Positions 35,401-44,210 of a DNA stretch of 64,000 nucleotides are shown in pieces. The first letter of the stretch is position 1, and every line of letters starts with the position of its first letter. Location: NCBI GenBank assembly GCA_963732905.1, contig CAVTBM010000001.1, positions 186,001 to 250,000 of the forward strand, written 5' to 3'. The notes beneath the pieces are model-generated. The model had not been told where the DNA came from and did not search any database. It saw only the letters and a program-made list of their open reading frames with translations. This DNA comes from DASQZK01 sp963732905. Lineage in GTDB: Bacteria > Bacteroidota > Bacteroidia > Bacteroidales > GCA-2748055. The position numbers were made by a program, and so were the translations under genes.

Positions 35401-35521
35401 AGATGATGGTATCAAAGCTGAGGCCCTCAAGCGGAAAAAAGCCATCACCAACAGGGTAGATGAAGAGAACAAGTCTGCTGGACCAGACAGCACCATCAGT
35501 GTGCCGGATAGTTTGTATTAG
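32441..35521 (+). CDS. large exported TPR protein
   Basis: A 1026-residue protein with a signal peptide (about residues 1-25, ending VFSQ). It is built almost entirely of tetratricopeptide repeats: A-Y-LG-Y-A-F patterns recur about every 34-38 residues from about 35 to 1000. There is no catalytic domain, so it is probably a periplasmic or outer-membrane-associated scaffold. The barrel gene begins 26 bp downstream, and the pair probably works together at the envelope. Confidence 0.88.
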   Translation: MIKRKFLISLAVLLFLPGTQMVFSQKSEIYTWSGNNFMKGMELFEKEKYGAAKNFFEKSLEGMEYGKSELKAEAQYYRALCSIELQNLDAEYLVYQFANENPESPLINHAYFSLAKYMYIKKDWPKTISYFNKVDRYYLDSDELSEYYFQKGFAYYMRNDYENARVSFYEIKDTDTEYSSPALYYYSHIAYVQGNYETALNGFLALVSDETFAPVAPYYISQIYYLQKKFEKVIEFAPPLMKTVSEKRAPEMAKIIGESYFYLGQYEESIPFLEKYRDDVGHLSIDDKYQLAFAYYMTGKYQEAATIFERISLNNSEISQSALYHLAGCYIQLGQENKARAAFASAARMNFDQTIKEDALFNYAKVTYQLSYTPFNEAIRAFNSYITQYPASKRTDEAYHYLVMAYMNTRNYRMALESLEKIKDKDSEIEKAYQRVAFYRGLELFTNLRFDDAVSILDKSLKFGKYDDIIKARTYYWLAEAYYRMGDANTAEDFYNLFLDEPTSLQTPEFKNVNYSLGYLEFSRKDYPKAEGWFLKYTNLEQNSQSVTLADAYNRLGDCRFVQSSYWQAITWYDKVIAMGKADVDYAYYQKAFTLGLVDRPQQKIETLNELRSKYPQSAYNDDALYELGRTYLILNDPKDAKQDYTKIITDYPGSNYLSRTLLQLGLIDKNAGNNVDALTYYKRVVNDYPGTTESSNALKSIRNIYVEMNDVDGYLAYVHEIGQGVSVSEQDSLLYSAAENTYLAGNCDKAVHDLDNYLQRFPNGAFLLNANYYRADCLLKLNRADSAFSSLTYIIDQPANMFTEPALVAASRIAFNKEDYNTAAGLYQKLVTLGENKGNIQEAETGLMRSYSKLGEYQNTINAANQVLLQDKLEPSVAREAKYLIADAYYKQNDMPGAYEWYSRIAGEVNSEQGAEAKYRMAEIDYNRGDVDKAEKEVFEFIKMNTPYQFWMGKSFLLLSDIYLSKKDDFQAVQTLESIINYYTTEDDGIKAEALKRKKAITNRVDEENKSAGPDSTISVPDSLY

Positions 35522-35547
35522 TTGAATTAATCCTGATCGTTAGCGTT

Positions 35548-37197
35548 ATGAAATCCTATTTAAAGCTTATTTCCATCCTGCCGGCACTGCTCCTTATGCC
35601 CTCACTGCTTTTTGCACAAAACCAGATCGGCAAGCAGGTTAAGGTTGTAAAGCCTTATACACCAACTCTTTCAGATGCAGAAAAGATTAACCTTTTGCCT
35701 CAGTTCAATGATTCGACCAGGATTTCGACGGATTTTAAATATTCCATCATACCCAAACGCTATGATACCCATTTCAGTATTAAGCCGATTCAGCCGGCAA
35801 GAATGATTGGACTACCCCTTGAACGCCTTTATAAAAGTCAGCTATCCCTTGGGTTGGGAAATTATTTTACCCCATACGCCGAAATCACGGTGAACCAGCT
35901 TAGATCGAGAAAAACGGATATGGGTCTCTATTTTAGACACCAGTCATCAAACGGCAGGCTAAAACTGGACAATGGTCAGAAAGTACCTGAAAATTATAGT
36001 GATAATGCGGGGGAACTTTATGCCAGACATATCTTTTACAAATCAGTGGTGGAAGGAGGATTATCCGGCGGCTATAACTCTGTCCTTTATTACGGTTATA
36101 ATACAGCACTCAGAGATACTGTTCTGGAAAACAAAAATAACCGGCAGAAAATCTATTCCGCCGGCATACGCCTGGCAGTCTATTCAAGCTATCCCGATTC
36201 GTCCCATCTGAATTATCGTCTCGACTTTAAGGACCAGATTACCCGTGATGCTTTCAGAAATACAGAGAACGCGCTGAAGATTAACGGGAAGGTTGAAAAA
36301 TTTATCGGGGACTGGTATTCCGGAATAGAAACAGGCGTGGAATATTACAATAAGTCTGCAGGGATCGACTCCACGGATAACCTGGTGGTCAGGTTCAATC
36401 CTTATGTCACCAAAGCCAGTGAAGACTGGCGGTTTCTGATTGGGTTGAACACGACAACGGATATTCGGGGAAGTGGTGCGATTCATATCTATCCAAAGGC
36501 CGATTTCCAGTTCAACATTGTCAAAAATGTTCTGATCCCTTACATGGGCATTGACGGTTACCGGGAAATCAACAGTTACCGTAAGATCCTTTTCGAGAAT
36601 CCTTACATCCTCCCGGGGCTGTCGGTAAGAAATTCAGATTACGGGCTGAACGGATTTTTCGGACTGAAAGGGCAGTACAGTTCAAAAATGGCTTTTGATT
36701 TCAGGCTTTCCTATACCCAGGTCAGCGATATGTACTTTTTTGTGAACGATACTGCCAATGTCCTTCAGAACCAGTTCACCGTTCAGTATGATAATGCCGC
36801 TGTCCTGAAAACTTCGGGAGAGATTACCTGGAACCAGAGCGAAAATTTGCGTCTGATGCTCACAGCCCGATACTATCACTATAAACTCGACAGCCTGGCA
36901 TATCCATGGCACAGGCCGGATTTCGATGCCAATCTGGGTGCTTCGTATAACCTCAGGGATAAAATACTGGTCGATGCCAACCTGTTCTATACCGGCAAGA
37001 GGTTCGCGCCGGGCACACCAGATCCCATTGAACTCAAACCTTACCTTGATGCCAATTTGTCGGTCGAATACCGCTATACAAAGCTCTTGTCTTTCTTTGT
37101 AAAACTGAATAATTTCACGGCCTCAAAATACCAGATCTGGAACCAGTATCCTGCCCAGCGCTTCCAGGCCATGGTCGGTTTTACTTATGCCTTGTAA
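35548..37197 (+). CDS. outer membrane beta-barrel protein (TonB-receptor-like barrel)
   Basis: A 549-residue protein with a signal peptide ending LLFAQ, a short periplasmic N-terminal part (VKPYTPTLSDAEKI) and then alternating hydrophobic and polar strands with many aromatic girdles. It ends in MVGFTYAL, typical of a last barrel strand. It lacks a recognisable TonB plug domain, so transport by the TonB mechanism is uncertain. It forms an operon with the upstream TPR protein. Confidence 0.8.
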   Translation: MKSYLKLISILPALLLMPSLLFAQNQIGKQVKVVKPYTPTLSDAEKINLLPQFNDSTRISTDFKYSIIPKRYDTHFSIKPIQPARMIGLPLERLYKSQLSLGLGNYFTPYAEITVNQLRSRKTDMGLYFRHQSSNGRLKLDNGQKVPENYSDNAGELYARHIFYKSVVEGGLSGGYNSVLYYGYNTALRDTVLENKNNRQKIYSAGIRLAVYSSYPDSSHLNYRLDFKDQITRDAFRNTENALKINGKVEKFIGDWYSGIETGVEYYNKSAGIDSTDNLVVRFNPYVTKASEDWRFLIGLNTTTDIRGSGAIHIYPKADFQFNIVKNVLIPYMGIDGYREINSYRKILFENPYILPGLSVRNSDYGLNGFFGLKGQYSSKMAFDFRLSYTQVSDMYFFVNDTANVLQNQFTVQYDNAAVLKTSGEITWNQSENLRLMLTARYYHYKLDSLAYPWHRPDFDANLGASYNLRDKILVDANLFYTGKRFAPGTPDPIELKPYLDANLSVEYRYTKLLSFFVKLNNFTASKYQIWNQYPAQRFQAMVGFTYAL

Positions 37198-37578
37198 TCA
37201 ATATCTTAAAAGTGTTTCCGAACGTTTTTAATGTTGTCCCGCTTCAATGTTGTTCTGCTTGTCTAATAATTTGAATTTCAGAGTGGTTACACTGTTCATT
37301 CTTTGTTGAAAAACTACCAAAAATACTTCGCTTTTCGCATGTAAAAACCATGGTTTTTTCGTATCTTTGATTAGAAAATTTGTGATGTTGGATGGTTAAT
37401 GTAAATAATTGAAGTACAGGCTTTTTTATATACGATTAGGGGTCTGGACAAAGCCCCGGTTTTTCCCTGTCAGGAAAGCAATTTTTAACAACTCAAATCA
37501 CGGATCGGACATTGACCGGAGAGGATCATCATTTATGATCCTAAAGGCATATTTTGTGTGTACATAAATTATGAATTC
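37198..37578. other. gyrB upstream region with -7 element
   Basis: No gene is seen in this 381-bp gap. TATCTTTG at 37362-37369 is a full TAnnTTTG match on the plus strand. It would give gyrB a leader of about 200 bases, long enough to hold regulation, but no clear secondary structure was identified. Confidence 0.5.
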
Positions 37579-39612
37579 ATGGATAATAAAGAGAAAGAAT
37601 TAAACGAAAATTTAGTTGAAGGAACAAACGGAAAAACTTATACCGCGACCAACATTCAGGTCCTTGAAGGGCTGGAAGCCGTTCGTAAGAGGCCTGCCAT
37701 GTATATTGGCGATATCAGTGTTAAAGGCCTTCATCATCTTGTGTATGAAGTTGTCGACAATTCTATTGACGAAGCCCTGGCCGGGTATTGCAGCAACATC
37801 GATGTGATCATCAATGAAGACGGATCGGTTACCGTTACCGACGACGGCCGGGGAATCCCGGTTGATATCATGGAGAAGGAGAAAAAGTCTGCTCTTGAGG
37901 TGGTGATGACGGTGTTACATGCAGGCGGTAAATTTGACAAGAATTCATATAAGGTATCGGGTGGACTTCACGGTGTTGGTGTTTCCTGTGTAAATGCCCT
38001 TTCCTCTCATCTGAAAGCAGTTGTCCATCTTGGTGGAAAAATCTATGAACAGGAATTCGGAAGAGGTAAACCCCTGTATTCAGTCAGGGAAATAGGCACT
38101 AGCGATAAAACCGGAACCATCATCACTTTTTTACCGGATCATGAAATATTCACAACAACCACCTTTAATTTCGAGATCCTTGCTTCAAGGCTTCGTGAGC
38201 TGGCCTTCCTGAACAAAGGTATTAAGCTTTCCATTATCGATAAACGGGAACTTGAGGAGAACGGTAACGGTAACGGCAATGACAATGGTCATGAAAACGG
38301 GAACGGAAACGGTGAACAGAATTTTCGTCATGAGAACTTCTATTCTGAAGAAGGATTGAAGGAATTTGTTCGGTTCCTGGACGTGAACCGCGAGAAACTC
38401 ATCGATGAGATCATCCATATCGATACTGAGAAAAACGGGGTCCCCGTCGAGATAGCCCTTCATTACAATACTTCCTTTTCGGAAAATATTCACTCCTACG
38501 TGAATAATATCAATACCATTGAAGGCGGTACCCATCTTGCCGGATTCAGGCGTGGGCTGACCCGTACCCTTAAATCGTATGCCGAAAAATCCGGCATGCT
38601 CGCCAAACTTAAATTCGATATCAACGGGGATGATTTCAGGGAAGGGCTTACCGCGATTATCTCAGTAAAAGTGGCAGAGCCACAGTTTGAAGGTCAGACC
38701 AAGACCAAACTGGGAAATTCCGATATTATGGGCGTTGTTGATGGTGCTGTCAGCGGTGAGCTGACCAACTATCTGGAGGAGCATCCCAAGGACGCAAGGA
38801 CCATTGTATCCAAAGTGATCCTTGCGGCAATGGCCCGGCACGCTGCACGCAAAGCCAGGGAACTGGTTCAGCGTAAAAATGTGCTCTCCGGCGCCGGCCT
38901 CCCGGGAAAACTGGCCGATTGTTCCGACAAAGATCCTGCAAAAACTGAAATATTCATTGTTGAGGGTGATTCTGCCGGCGGAACGGCCAAACAGGGACGT
39001 GACCGGAACTTCCAGGCTATTCTCCCCCTTAAGGGAAAAATACTCAATGTGGAGAAAGCCATGCAGCATAAGATCTTCGAAAATGATGAAATCAAAAACA
39101 TTTTTACAGCACTAGGGGTTAACATCGGAACGGAAGAGGACAGCAAAGCCCTGAATATTGACGGCCTTCGTTACCATAAAATTATCATCATGACGGATGC
39201 CGATGTCGACGGAAGCCATATCTCCACCCTGGTCATGACATTCTTTTTCAGGTATATGAATGAGTTGCTTCAAAGTGGGTACCTCTACATTGCTACGCCG
39301 CCTCTGTACCAGTTAAAAAAAGGCAACCAGGAAAAATATTGCTGGACAGAGGAAGAACGTAAACAACTCGTTGAGGAGATGTCTAAAGGGACTGCCGGAG
39401 TACACGTGCAGAGGTATAAGGGTCTGGGTGAAATGAACGCTGAACAGCTGTGGGATACGACGATGAACCCGGAACACCGTACTCTGCGCCAGGTCACCAT
39501 TGAAAGTGCCGCTGAAGCCGACCGGATCTTCTCCATGCTGATGGGCGACGATGTGCCGCCCCGCCGCGAATTTATCGAGAAACATGCCAAGTATGCCAAG
39601 ATTGATGCCTGA
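37579..39612 (+). CDS. gyrB: DNA gyrase subunit B
   Basis: A 677-residue type II topoisomerase ATPase subunit. The GHKL ATPase domain shows EVVDNSIDEA and DDGRGIPVD. The TOPRIM domain has EGDSAGG near residue 461 and DADVDGSHI near 540. The C terminus has the QRYKGLGEMN motif near 613. A low-complexity Asn-Gly-rich insert lies at about residues 228-247 (38259-38318). The ATG at 37579 is used; the frame opens 21 bp earlier at a GTG. ParE is an alternative, but the order of motifs and length suit GyrB of Bacteroidota. Confidence 0.93.
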   Translation: MDNKEKELNENLVEGTNGKTYTATNIQVLEGLEAVRKRPAMYIGDISVKGLHHLVYEVVDNSIDEALAGYCSNIDVIINEDGSVTVTDDGRGIPVDIMEKEKKSALEVVMTVLHAGGKFDKNSYKVSGGLHGVGVSCVNALSSHLKAVVHLGGKIYEQEFGRGKPLYSVREIGTSDKTGTIITFLPDHEIFTTTTFNFEILASRLRELAFLNKGIKLSIIDKRELEENGNGNGNDNGHENGNGNGEQNFRHENFYSEEGLKEFVRFLDVNREKLIDEIIHIDTEKNGVPVEIALHYNTSFSENIHSYVNNINTIEGGTHLAGFRRGLTRTLKSYAEKSGMLAKLKFDINGDDFREGLTAIISVKVAEPQFEGQTKTKLGNSDIMGVVDGAVSGELTNYLEEHPKDARTIVSKVILAAMARHAARKARELVQRKNVLSGAGLPGKLADCSDKDPAKTEIFIVEGDSAGGTAKQGRDRNFQAILPLKGKILNVEKAMQHKIFENDEIKNIFTALGVNIGTEEDSKALNIDGLRYHKIIIMTDADVDGSHISTLVMTFFFRYMNELLQSGYLYIATPPLYQLKKGNQEKYCWTEEERKQLVEEMSKGTAGVHVQRYKGLGEMNAEQLWDTTMNPEHRTLRQVTIESAAEADRIFSMLMGDDVPPRREFIEKHAKYAKIDA

Positions 39613-39635
39613 TCCCGGGCTTAATCTTACAGGTC

Positions 39636-39689
39636 TTTAATAAACCAGGCGGGGGTGCGAATTATCGCACCCCCGCCTGGTTTATTAAA
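39636..39689. terminator. perfect 25-bp stem-loop terminator after gyrB
   Basis: The arms 39636-39660 and 39665-39689 are exact reverse complements around the loop ATTA. The GC-rich core GGCGGGGGTGCGA is followed on the plus strand by TTTATTAAA. It lies 24 bp after the gyrB stop. The A/T flanks are symmetrical, so it could stop transcription from either side. Confidence 0.88.
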
Positions 39690-39782
39690 GAACCTTCGTG
39701 ACGGGTCGGGTTAAACATCTTTCCCGAAATTTGTATCCTGATCGAAAAAATGTGTAATTTAATACCCCCTAAACAAGTAATT

Positions 39783-41105
39783 ATGCCTGAAGAAAACTGG
39801 AATAATGTGCCGGATCACCGGAGTGAGGAAGTCAGGGAGATACTCGGACATATACCACACTGGATCGTCAGATGGGGAATCCTGCTGTTGTTTATTACCA
39901 TCGGACTGATCCTTTTTGGCAGCTGGGTGTTCAAATATCCCTATATTGTTACAGCAAAAATCTATGTAACTACCGAAAATCCACCTTACAACGCCGTCGC
40001 TAAAACCGATGGGAGGATTGCTACACTCCTTGTCCAGGATAACCAGAAAGTAACGAACGGTCAGATCATGGCCCTGATTGCCAGCACAGCTGATTTTAGT
40101 GATGTTCAACTACTGAAATCTCACCTCGATACATACAGGCTTTTACTCGATAATCCTTCAAAAGATACCGTTATACATTTTCCTGGCAACCTGAAGCTGG
40201 GAGATATCCAAACTGCATATGCCAATTTCCTGAAACAGTACGAAGATCTGATTAATTTTATCAAACTTGATTACCATGCTCTGAAAATCGAATCGTTGAA
40301 AGAAGAGATTAAACGCTACCAGGCTTATTCATGGACGTTGAAAAAACAGAGCAATATCATCAGTGACGAAGTGAACCTGGCACAGAACCAGTTCAGCAGG
40401 GATTCAACCCTTCATAGCCAGGGTGTTGTTCCACAGGCGGATTTTGAAAAATCCAAGTCTGCATTTCTGATGAAACAACGGGCTTTTGAAGAATCCCGAA
40501 GTGTCATCGTTAATAATGAGATCGAGATCTCAAAACTTCAGCAGATGATACTCGATCTCGAACTGCAGAAAAATGACCAGGCCGGAAAACTTAAACTCCA
40601 GGTCATTGAAGCTTTTAATAATCTTTCGGCATCCCTGGCTGCCTGGGATGAGAAATTTATCCTGCGCTCCTCGATAGACGGGATTGTAAGCTTTACACGG
40701 ATTTGGAGTGAAAACCAGAATGTCAGGCAGGGTGATGTAGTGATGACTGTCATTCCGGAAAATGCCGGTGACATCATCGGTAAGATGGAGCTGCCCATTT
40801 CGGGCTCAGGGAAAGTAAAGACGGGACAGAGTGTTAACATTAAATTCGCCAATTATCCATATATGGAATACGGTATTGTGAAAGGGGAAATCCGGAATAT
40901 TTCACTGGTGGCCAGTGATAATGCTTATTCCGTCCTTGTCAGCTTACCCAACGGGCTTACCACCACATATGGTATTAAAACCAATTTTGCCCAGGATATG
41001 CAGGGCACGGCGGAAATTATTACCGACGATGCCAGGCTGCTGGACAGAATTGTGAATCCGGTAAAATCTGTTATTAACAGGCAAAAAGAACTGAATAAGA
41101 AATAA
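39783..41105 (+). CDS. HlyD-family membrane fusion / secretion adaptor
   Basis: A protein of about 440 residues. One N-terminal membrane anchor (about residues 30-53) is followed by a lipoyl-like half motif, a long coiled coil (about 150-290), the second lipoyl half and a beta-barrel domain. This is the layout of periplasmic adaptors of type I secretion or bacteriocin export. Usually a peptidase-type ABC exporter and a TolC-like protein are adjacent, but here the gene stands alone. The ATG at 39783 (MPEENWNNV) was preferred to an earlier start. Confidence 0.87.
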   Translation: MPEENWNNVPDHRSEEVREILGHIPHWIVRWGILLLFITIGLILFGSWVFKYPYIVTAKIYVTTENPPYNAVAKTDGRIATLLVQDNQKVTNGQIMALIASTADFSDVQLLKSHLDTYRLLLDNPSKDTVIHFPGNLKLGDIQTAYANFLKQYEDLINFIKLDYHALKIESLKEEIKRYQAYSWTLKKQSNIISDEVNLAQNQFSRDSTLHSQGVVPQADFEKSKSAFLMKQRAFEESRSVIVNNEIEISKLQQMILDLELQKNDQAGKLKLQVIEAFNNLSASLAAWDEKFILRSSIDGIVSFTRIWSENQNVRQGDVVMTVIPENAGDIIGKMELPISGSGKVKTGQSVNIKFANYPYMEYGIVKGEIRNISLVASDNAYSVLVSLPNGLTTTYGIKTNFAQDMQGTAEIITDDARLLDRIVNPVKSVINRQKELNKK

Positions 41106-41146
41106 TACCATCCCGGCGAATGAGATAAATATTGGATCTTATTCCA

Positions 41147-42769
41147 TTAACCTTTCTTCCAAAGACCTTCCATTTCCTCAAGTGTCTTCCCTTTTGTTTC
41201 AGGGACAAGTTTCCAGACGAATACGGCCGCAAGTATACCCATTACACCGTAAATCCAGTAGGCGAATCCTTTATGGAATGTTCCGGAAAGCCAGGGATTG
41301 CCATCCATGATAGGAAATGTCCAGGAAATGATCAGGTTGGCGATCCATTGGGCTGCCACAGCGATAGACATGGCTCCCCTGATGGAGTTAGGAAAGATCT
41401 CTGACAGGAGTACCCAGGTTACGGGTCCCCACGACATGGCGAAAAAGGCGGTATAGGTGAGCATAAAGATCAGGGCGATAAGGCCAAGATTGCCGAAATA
41501 GAAACTGAAACCCAGGCAGATCATACTGGCAGCCATGCCCAGGGCCCCGATGATCTGGAGAGGCTTGCGGCCGAACTTGTCGACGGTGAAGATGGCCAGA
41601 ACCGTAAAGACAAGATTGACGAGCCCGACAATGATGGTCTGAAGCAGGGAGGTATCGGTTGAACTTCCCATATTACTGAAAATGCTGGATGCATAATATA
41701 AAACAACGTTGATTCCCACAAACTGCTGGAATACGGACAGGAATATCCCGATGACGATGACCAGGCCTCCGTAACTCAGCCAGGGAGAGTTTTTATGTAC
41801 AAGGGTTCCCTTGATTTCAGCCAGCGTTTCCTGTGCCTTCGAAGTGTTCGTAAGTCTGGTAAGCAGATGCATAGCCTGATCTTCCTTACTCTTCAGGACC
41901 AGGAATCTTGGCGTCTCGGGCACGAAAAACAGAAGGATCAAAAAGATGGTTGCAGGTATGGTCTCTGAAGCAAACATCCAGCGCCAGCCGGTTTGATTGA
42001 TCCATTCATCCTGTTGTCCGCGGGCAATGGAATAATTGACAAAATATACCACCAGCATACCAAAGATGATCGCGAACTGGTTCCACGAAACCAGCTTACC
42101 CCTGATTCCGGCCGGAGCTATTTCAGCGATATACATGGGCGAAAGCATGGATGCCAGCCCAACGCCGATTCCTCCTATGACACGGTAAAAAATGAAGCTG
42201 CTGATGACCTCAGCACCCAGGAAATTCATCTTATCGGGAATGGCCGAACCGACCGCTGAGATAAGGAACAATGCGGCTGCCAGGAGGAGTCCTTTTTTCC
42301 GCCCAATCGTCTGACTGATATAACCTCCGACAGAACCTCCGATAATGCACCCAATCAATGCACTGGCAATGGTAAATCCGCTGATCGAATTGGCCATGTT
42401 TTCCGTCAGTTCATTTGGAAGGGCCAGAAATTTAAAATACACTAACATTCCGGTGAGTATGATCAGGATCACGCTGTAAAGTGTTCCCCTGGCAGTTCCA
42501 AAGAGCCTGTAAAAGAAGCTGCCCACCAGGATGGCTACAATCGCAAAACAGATGGTAGCCGCAATTTTAAATTCCACGATGACGTTTATGGCCATGTCGG
42601 GATTACTGCGGAGAGGTTCTATGAAGAAGTTCCCCAGGGCTTTTATTGCACCGTTGATCACCGCGGTATCATAACCAAATAACAAGCCGCCCAGGGTTGC
42701 TACGAGGGTCAGGCCAAAGACCAGGATGAAATTTTGACGGGATGAATTCATGATTTTCGGGTTTGACAT
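41147..42769 (-). CDS. sugar porter MFS transporter, probably D-xylose:H+ symporter
   Basis: A 540-residue major facilitator with 12 predicted membrane helices. The sugar porter signatures are present: GGLLFGYDTAVINGA near residue 26, the GxxxGRK loop (ISQTIGRKKG), RGKLVSWNQ near 220, PETPRF near 280 and the C-terminal PETKGKTLEE. It is the last gene of the xylose operon, so D-xylose is the likely substrate (XylE type). It could start six codons later at a second ATG. Confidence 0.9.
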   Translation of the reverse strand: MSNPKIMNSSRQNFILVFGLTLVATLGGLLFGYDTAVINGAIKALGNFFIEPLRSNPDMAINVIVEFKIAATICFAIVAILVGSFFYRLFGTARGTLYSVILIILTGMLVYFKFLALPNELTENMANSISGFTIASALIGCIIGGSVGGYISQTIGRKKGLLLAAALFLISAVGSAIPDKMNFLGAEVISSFIFYRVIGGIGVGLASMLSPMYIAEIAPAGIRGKLVSWNQFAIIFGMLVVYFVNYSIARGQQDEWINQTGWRWMFASETIPATIFLILLFFVPETPRFLVLKSKEDQAMHLLTRLTNTSKAQETLAEIKGTLVHKNSPWLSYGGLVIVIGIFLSVFQQFVGINVVLYYASSIFSNMGSSTDTSLLQTIIVGLVNLVFTVLAIFTVDKFGRKPLQIIGALGMAASMICLGFSFYFGNLGLIALIFMLTYTAFFAMSWGPVTWVLLSEIFPNSIRGAMSIAVAAQWIANLIISWTFPIMDGNPWLSGTFHKGFAYWIYGVMGILAAVFVWKLVPETKGKTLEEMEGLWKKG

Positions 42770-42818
42770 GGTTGAGACCGTTCTTTCCTTCTTCTATATG
42801 AGAGGAAGAAAGGACTCG

Positions 42819-42843
42819 CCGGGACACAGTTGGCAGGTCCCGG
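42819..42843. other. inverted repeat in the xylA-symporter gap
   Basis: Seven-base arms CCGGGAC and GTCCCGG are separated by 11 bases, within the 105-bp space between xylA and the symporter gene. It could be an mRNA-stability or processing hairpin that separates expression of the two genes. Confidence 0.4.
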
Positions 42844-42874
42844 TGTGTACGGTCATATTAATAAATACAATATC

Positions 42875-44206
42875 TCAAATGTACTGATTGATCAGGGCTT
42901 CAAACATCTCCTGTTTACCACTGATTTGCAATGGCTCACCTTTGGCGATCGCAATTTTCCGGAGATCTTCCAGGCTCAGCTTTCCCTCTTCGAATTTCTT
43001 CCCGTCGCCCGAATCAAAAGAAGCATACCTTTCCTTGCGCAGTTTCCGGTAGTCTGACGTCTCAAGGATCTCTTCAGCAACGAGAAAGGCTCTGGCGAAA
43101 GCGTCCATGCCTGCAATATGGGCGATAAAGCGGTCTTCCAGATCGGTTGAGTTCCGTCTCACTTTTGCATCGAAATTGATACCACCGGTGGTGAAGCCGC
43201 CCGCTTCAATGATGACCAGCATGGCTTCAACAAGTTCATAAATGTTTATAGGGAACTGATCAGTGTCCCATCCGTTCTGATTATCACCACGGTTGGCATC
43301 GATACTGCAGAACAGTCCGGCATCTGCGGCCACCTGGAGTTCATGTTGGAAAGTATGACCGGCAAGTGTGGCATGGTTCACTTCGATGTTGAGTTTAAAA
43401 TCATGGTCGAGGCCGAAATGACGCAGAAATCCGATAACGGTTGCTGTATCAAAATCGTACTGGTGTTTAGTGGGTTCCATAGGTTTGGGTTCGATCAGGA
43501 AAGTACCCTTAAAACCGTTCTGTCGGGCGTAATCTTTTGCGGTGTGGAGGAAACGTGCGAGATGTTCGGTCTCTCTTTTCATATCGGTGTTAAGCAGGGA
43601 CATATACCCTTCACGTCCACCCCAGAAAACATAATTTTCTCCACCCAGGGCGATCGTGGCGTCAAGGGCATTCTTTACCTGGACAGCTGCCCACGGGAGC
43701 ACCTGGAAATCAGGATTGGTGGCAGAACCGTTCATATACCGCGGATGCGAAAAGAGATTGGCTGTTCCCCAGAGCAGTTTTACCCCTGACTCTTTTTGCT
43801 TCTGCCTGGCATAATCCACCATGATACCGAGATTATGTTCCGTCTCATTGATGCTGCTGCCTTCATCGATCAGATCGAAATCGTGAAAACAATAGTAGGG
43901 CATACCCAGCTTCGTGGTCAATTCAAATGCGGCATCCATCCGGTCCTTTCCTCTTCCGACGGCATCGCCTTTCTCATCCCACGGAAAATCCCTGGTCCCG
44001 GGACCGAAAGGGTCGCCACCTTTTCCGGTCAGGGTGTGCCAGTATGCCATGGCGAAGCGGAAATAGTCTTTCATCGTCTTACCGTTCCGGAGTACCTTGT
44101 CGGGATTGTAAAATTTATAGGCCAGCGGATTTTTGGATGCTTTTCCTTCGTAGTGTATCTTCCCTATCCCGGGAAAGAATTCCTTGTCACCTGTTAAATA
44201 TTCCAT
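42875..44206 (-). CDS. xylA: xylose isomerase
   Basis: A 443-residue TIM-barrel enzyme that converts D-xylose to D-xylulose, using two divalent metals. The family signatures are clear: FHDFDL with the active-site His near residue 107, VFWGGREGY near 190, and the metal-binding LIEPKPMEPTKHQYD near 235. It is 4 bp downstream of xylB and is co-transcribed with it. The length is that of class II enzymes. Confidence 0.97.
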   Translation of the reverse strand: MEYLTGDKEFFPGIGKIHYEGKASKNPLAYKFYNPDKVLRNGKTMKDYFRFAMAYWHTLTGKGGDPFGPGTRDFPWDEKGDAVGRGKDRMDAAFELTTKLGMPYYCFHDFDLIDEGSSINETEHNLGIMVDYARQKQKESGVKLLWGTANLFSHPRYMNGSATNPDFQVLPWAAVQVKNALDATIALGGENYVFWGGREGYMSLLNTDMKRETEHLARFLHTAKDYARQNGFKGTFLIEPKPMEPTKHQYDFDTATVIGFLRHFGLDHDFKLNIEVNHATLAGHTFQHELQVAADAGLFCSIDANRGDNQNGWDTDQFPINIYELVEAMLVIIEAGGFTTGGINFDAKVRRNSTDLEDRFIAHIAGMDAFARAFLVAEEILETSDYRKLRKERYASFDSGDGKKFEEGKLSLEDLRKIAIAKGEPLQISGKQEMFEALINQYI

Positions 44207-44210
44207 TGTA

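Noticed and set aside
42830..43057. Small plus-strand frame upstream of and overlapping the xylA 3' end
   Set aside because: It mostly lies antisense to the conserved end of xylA and shows no features.
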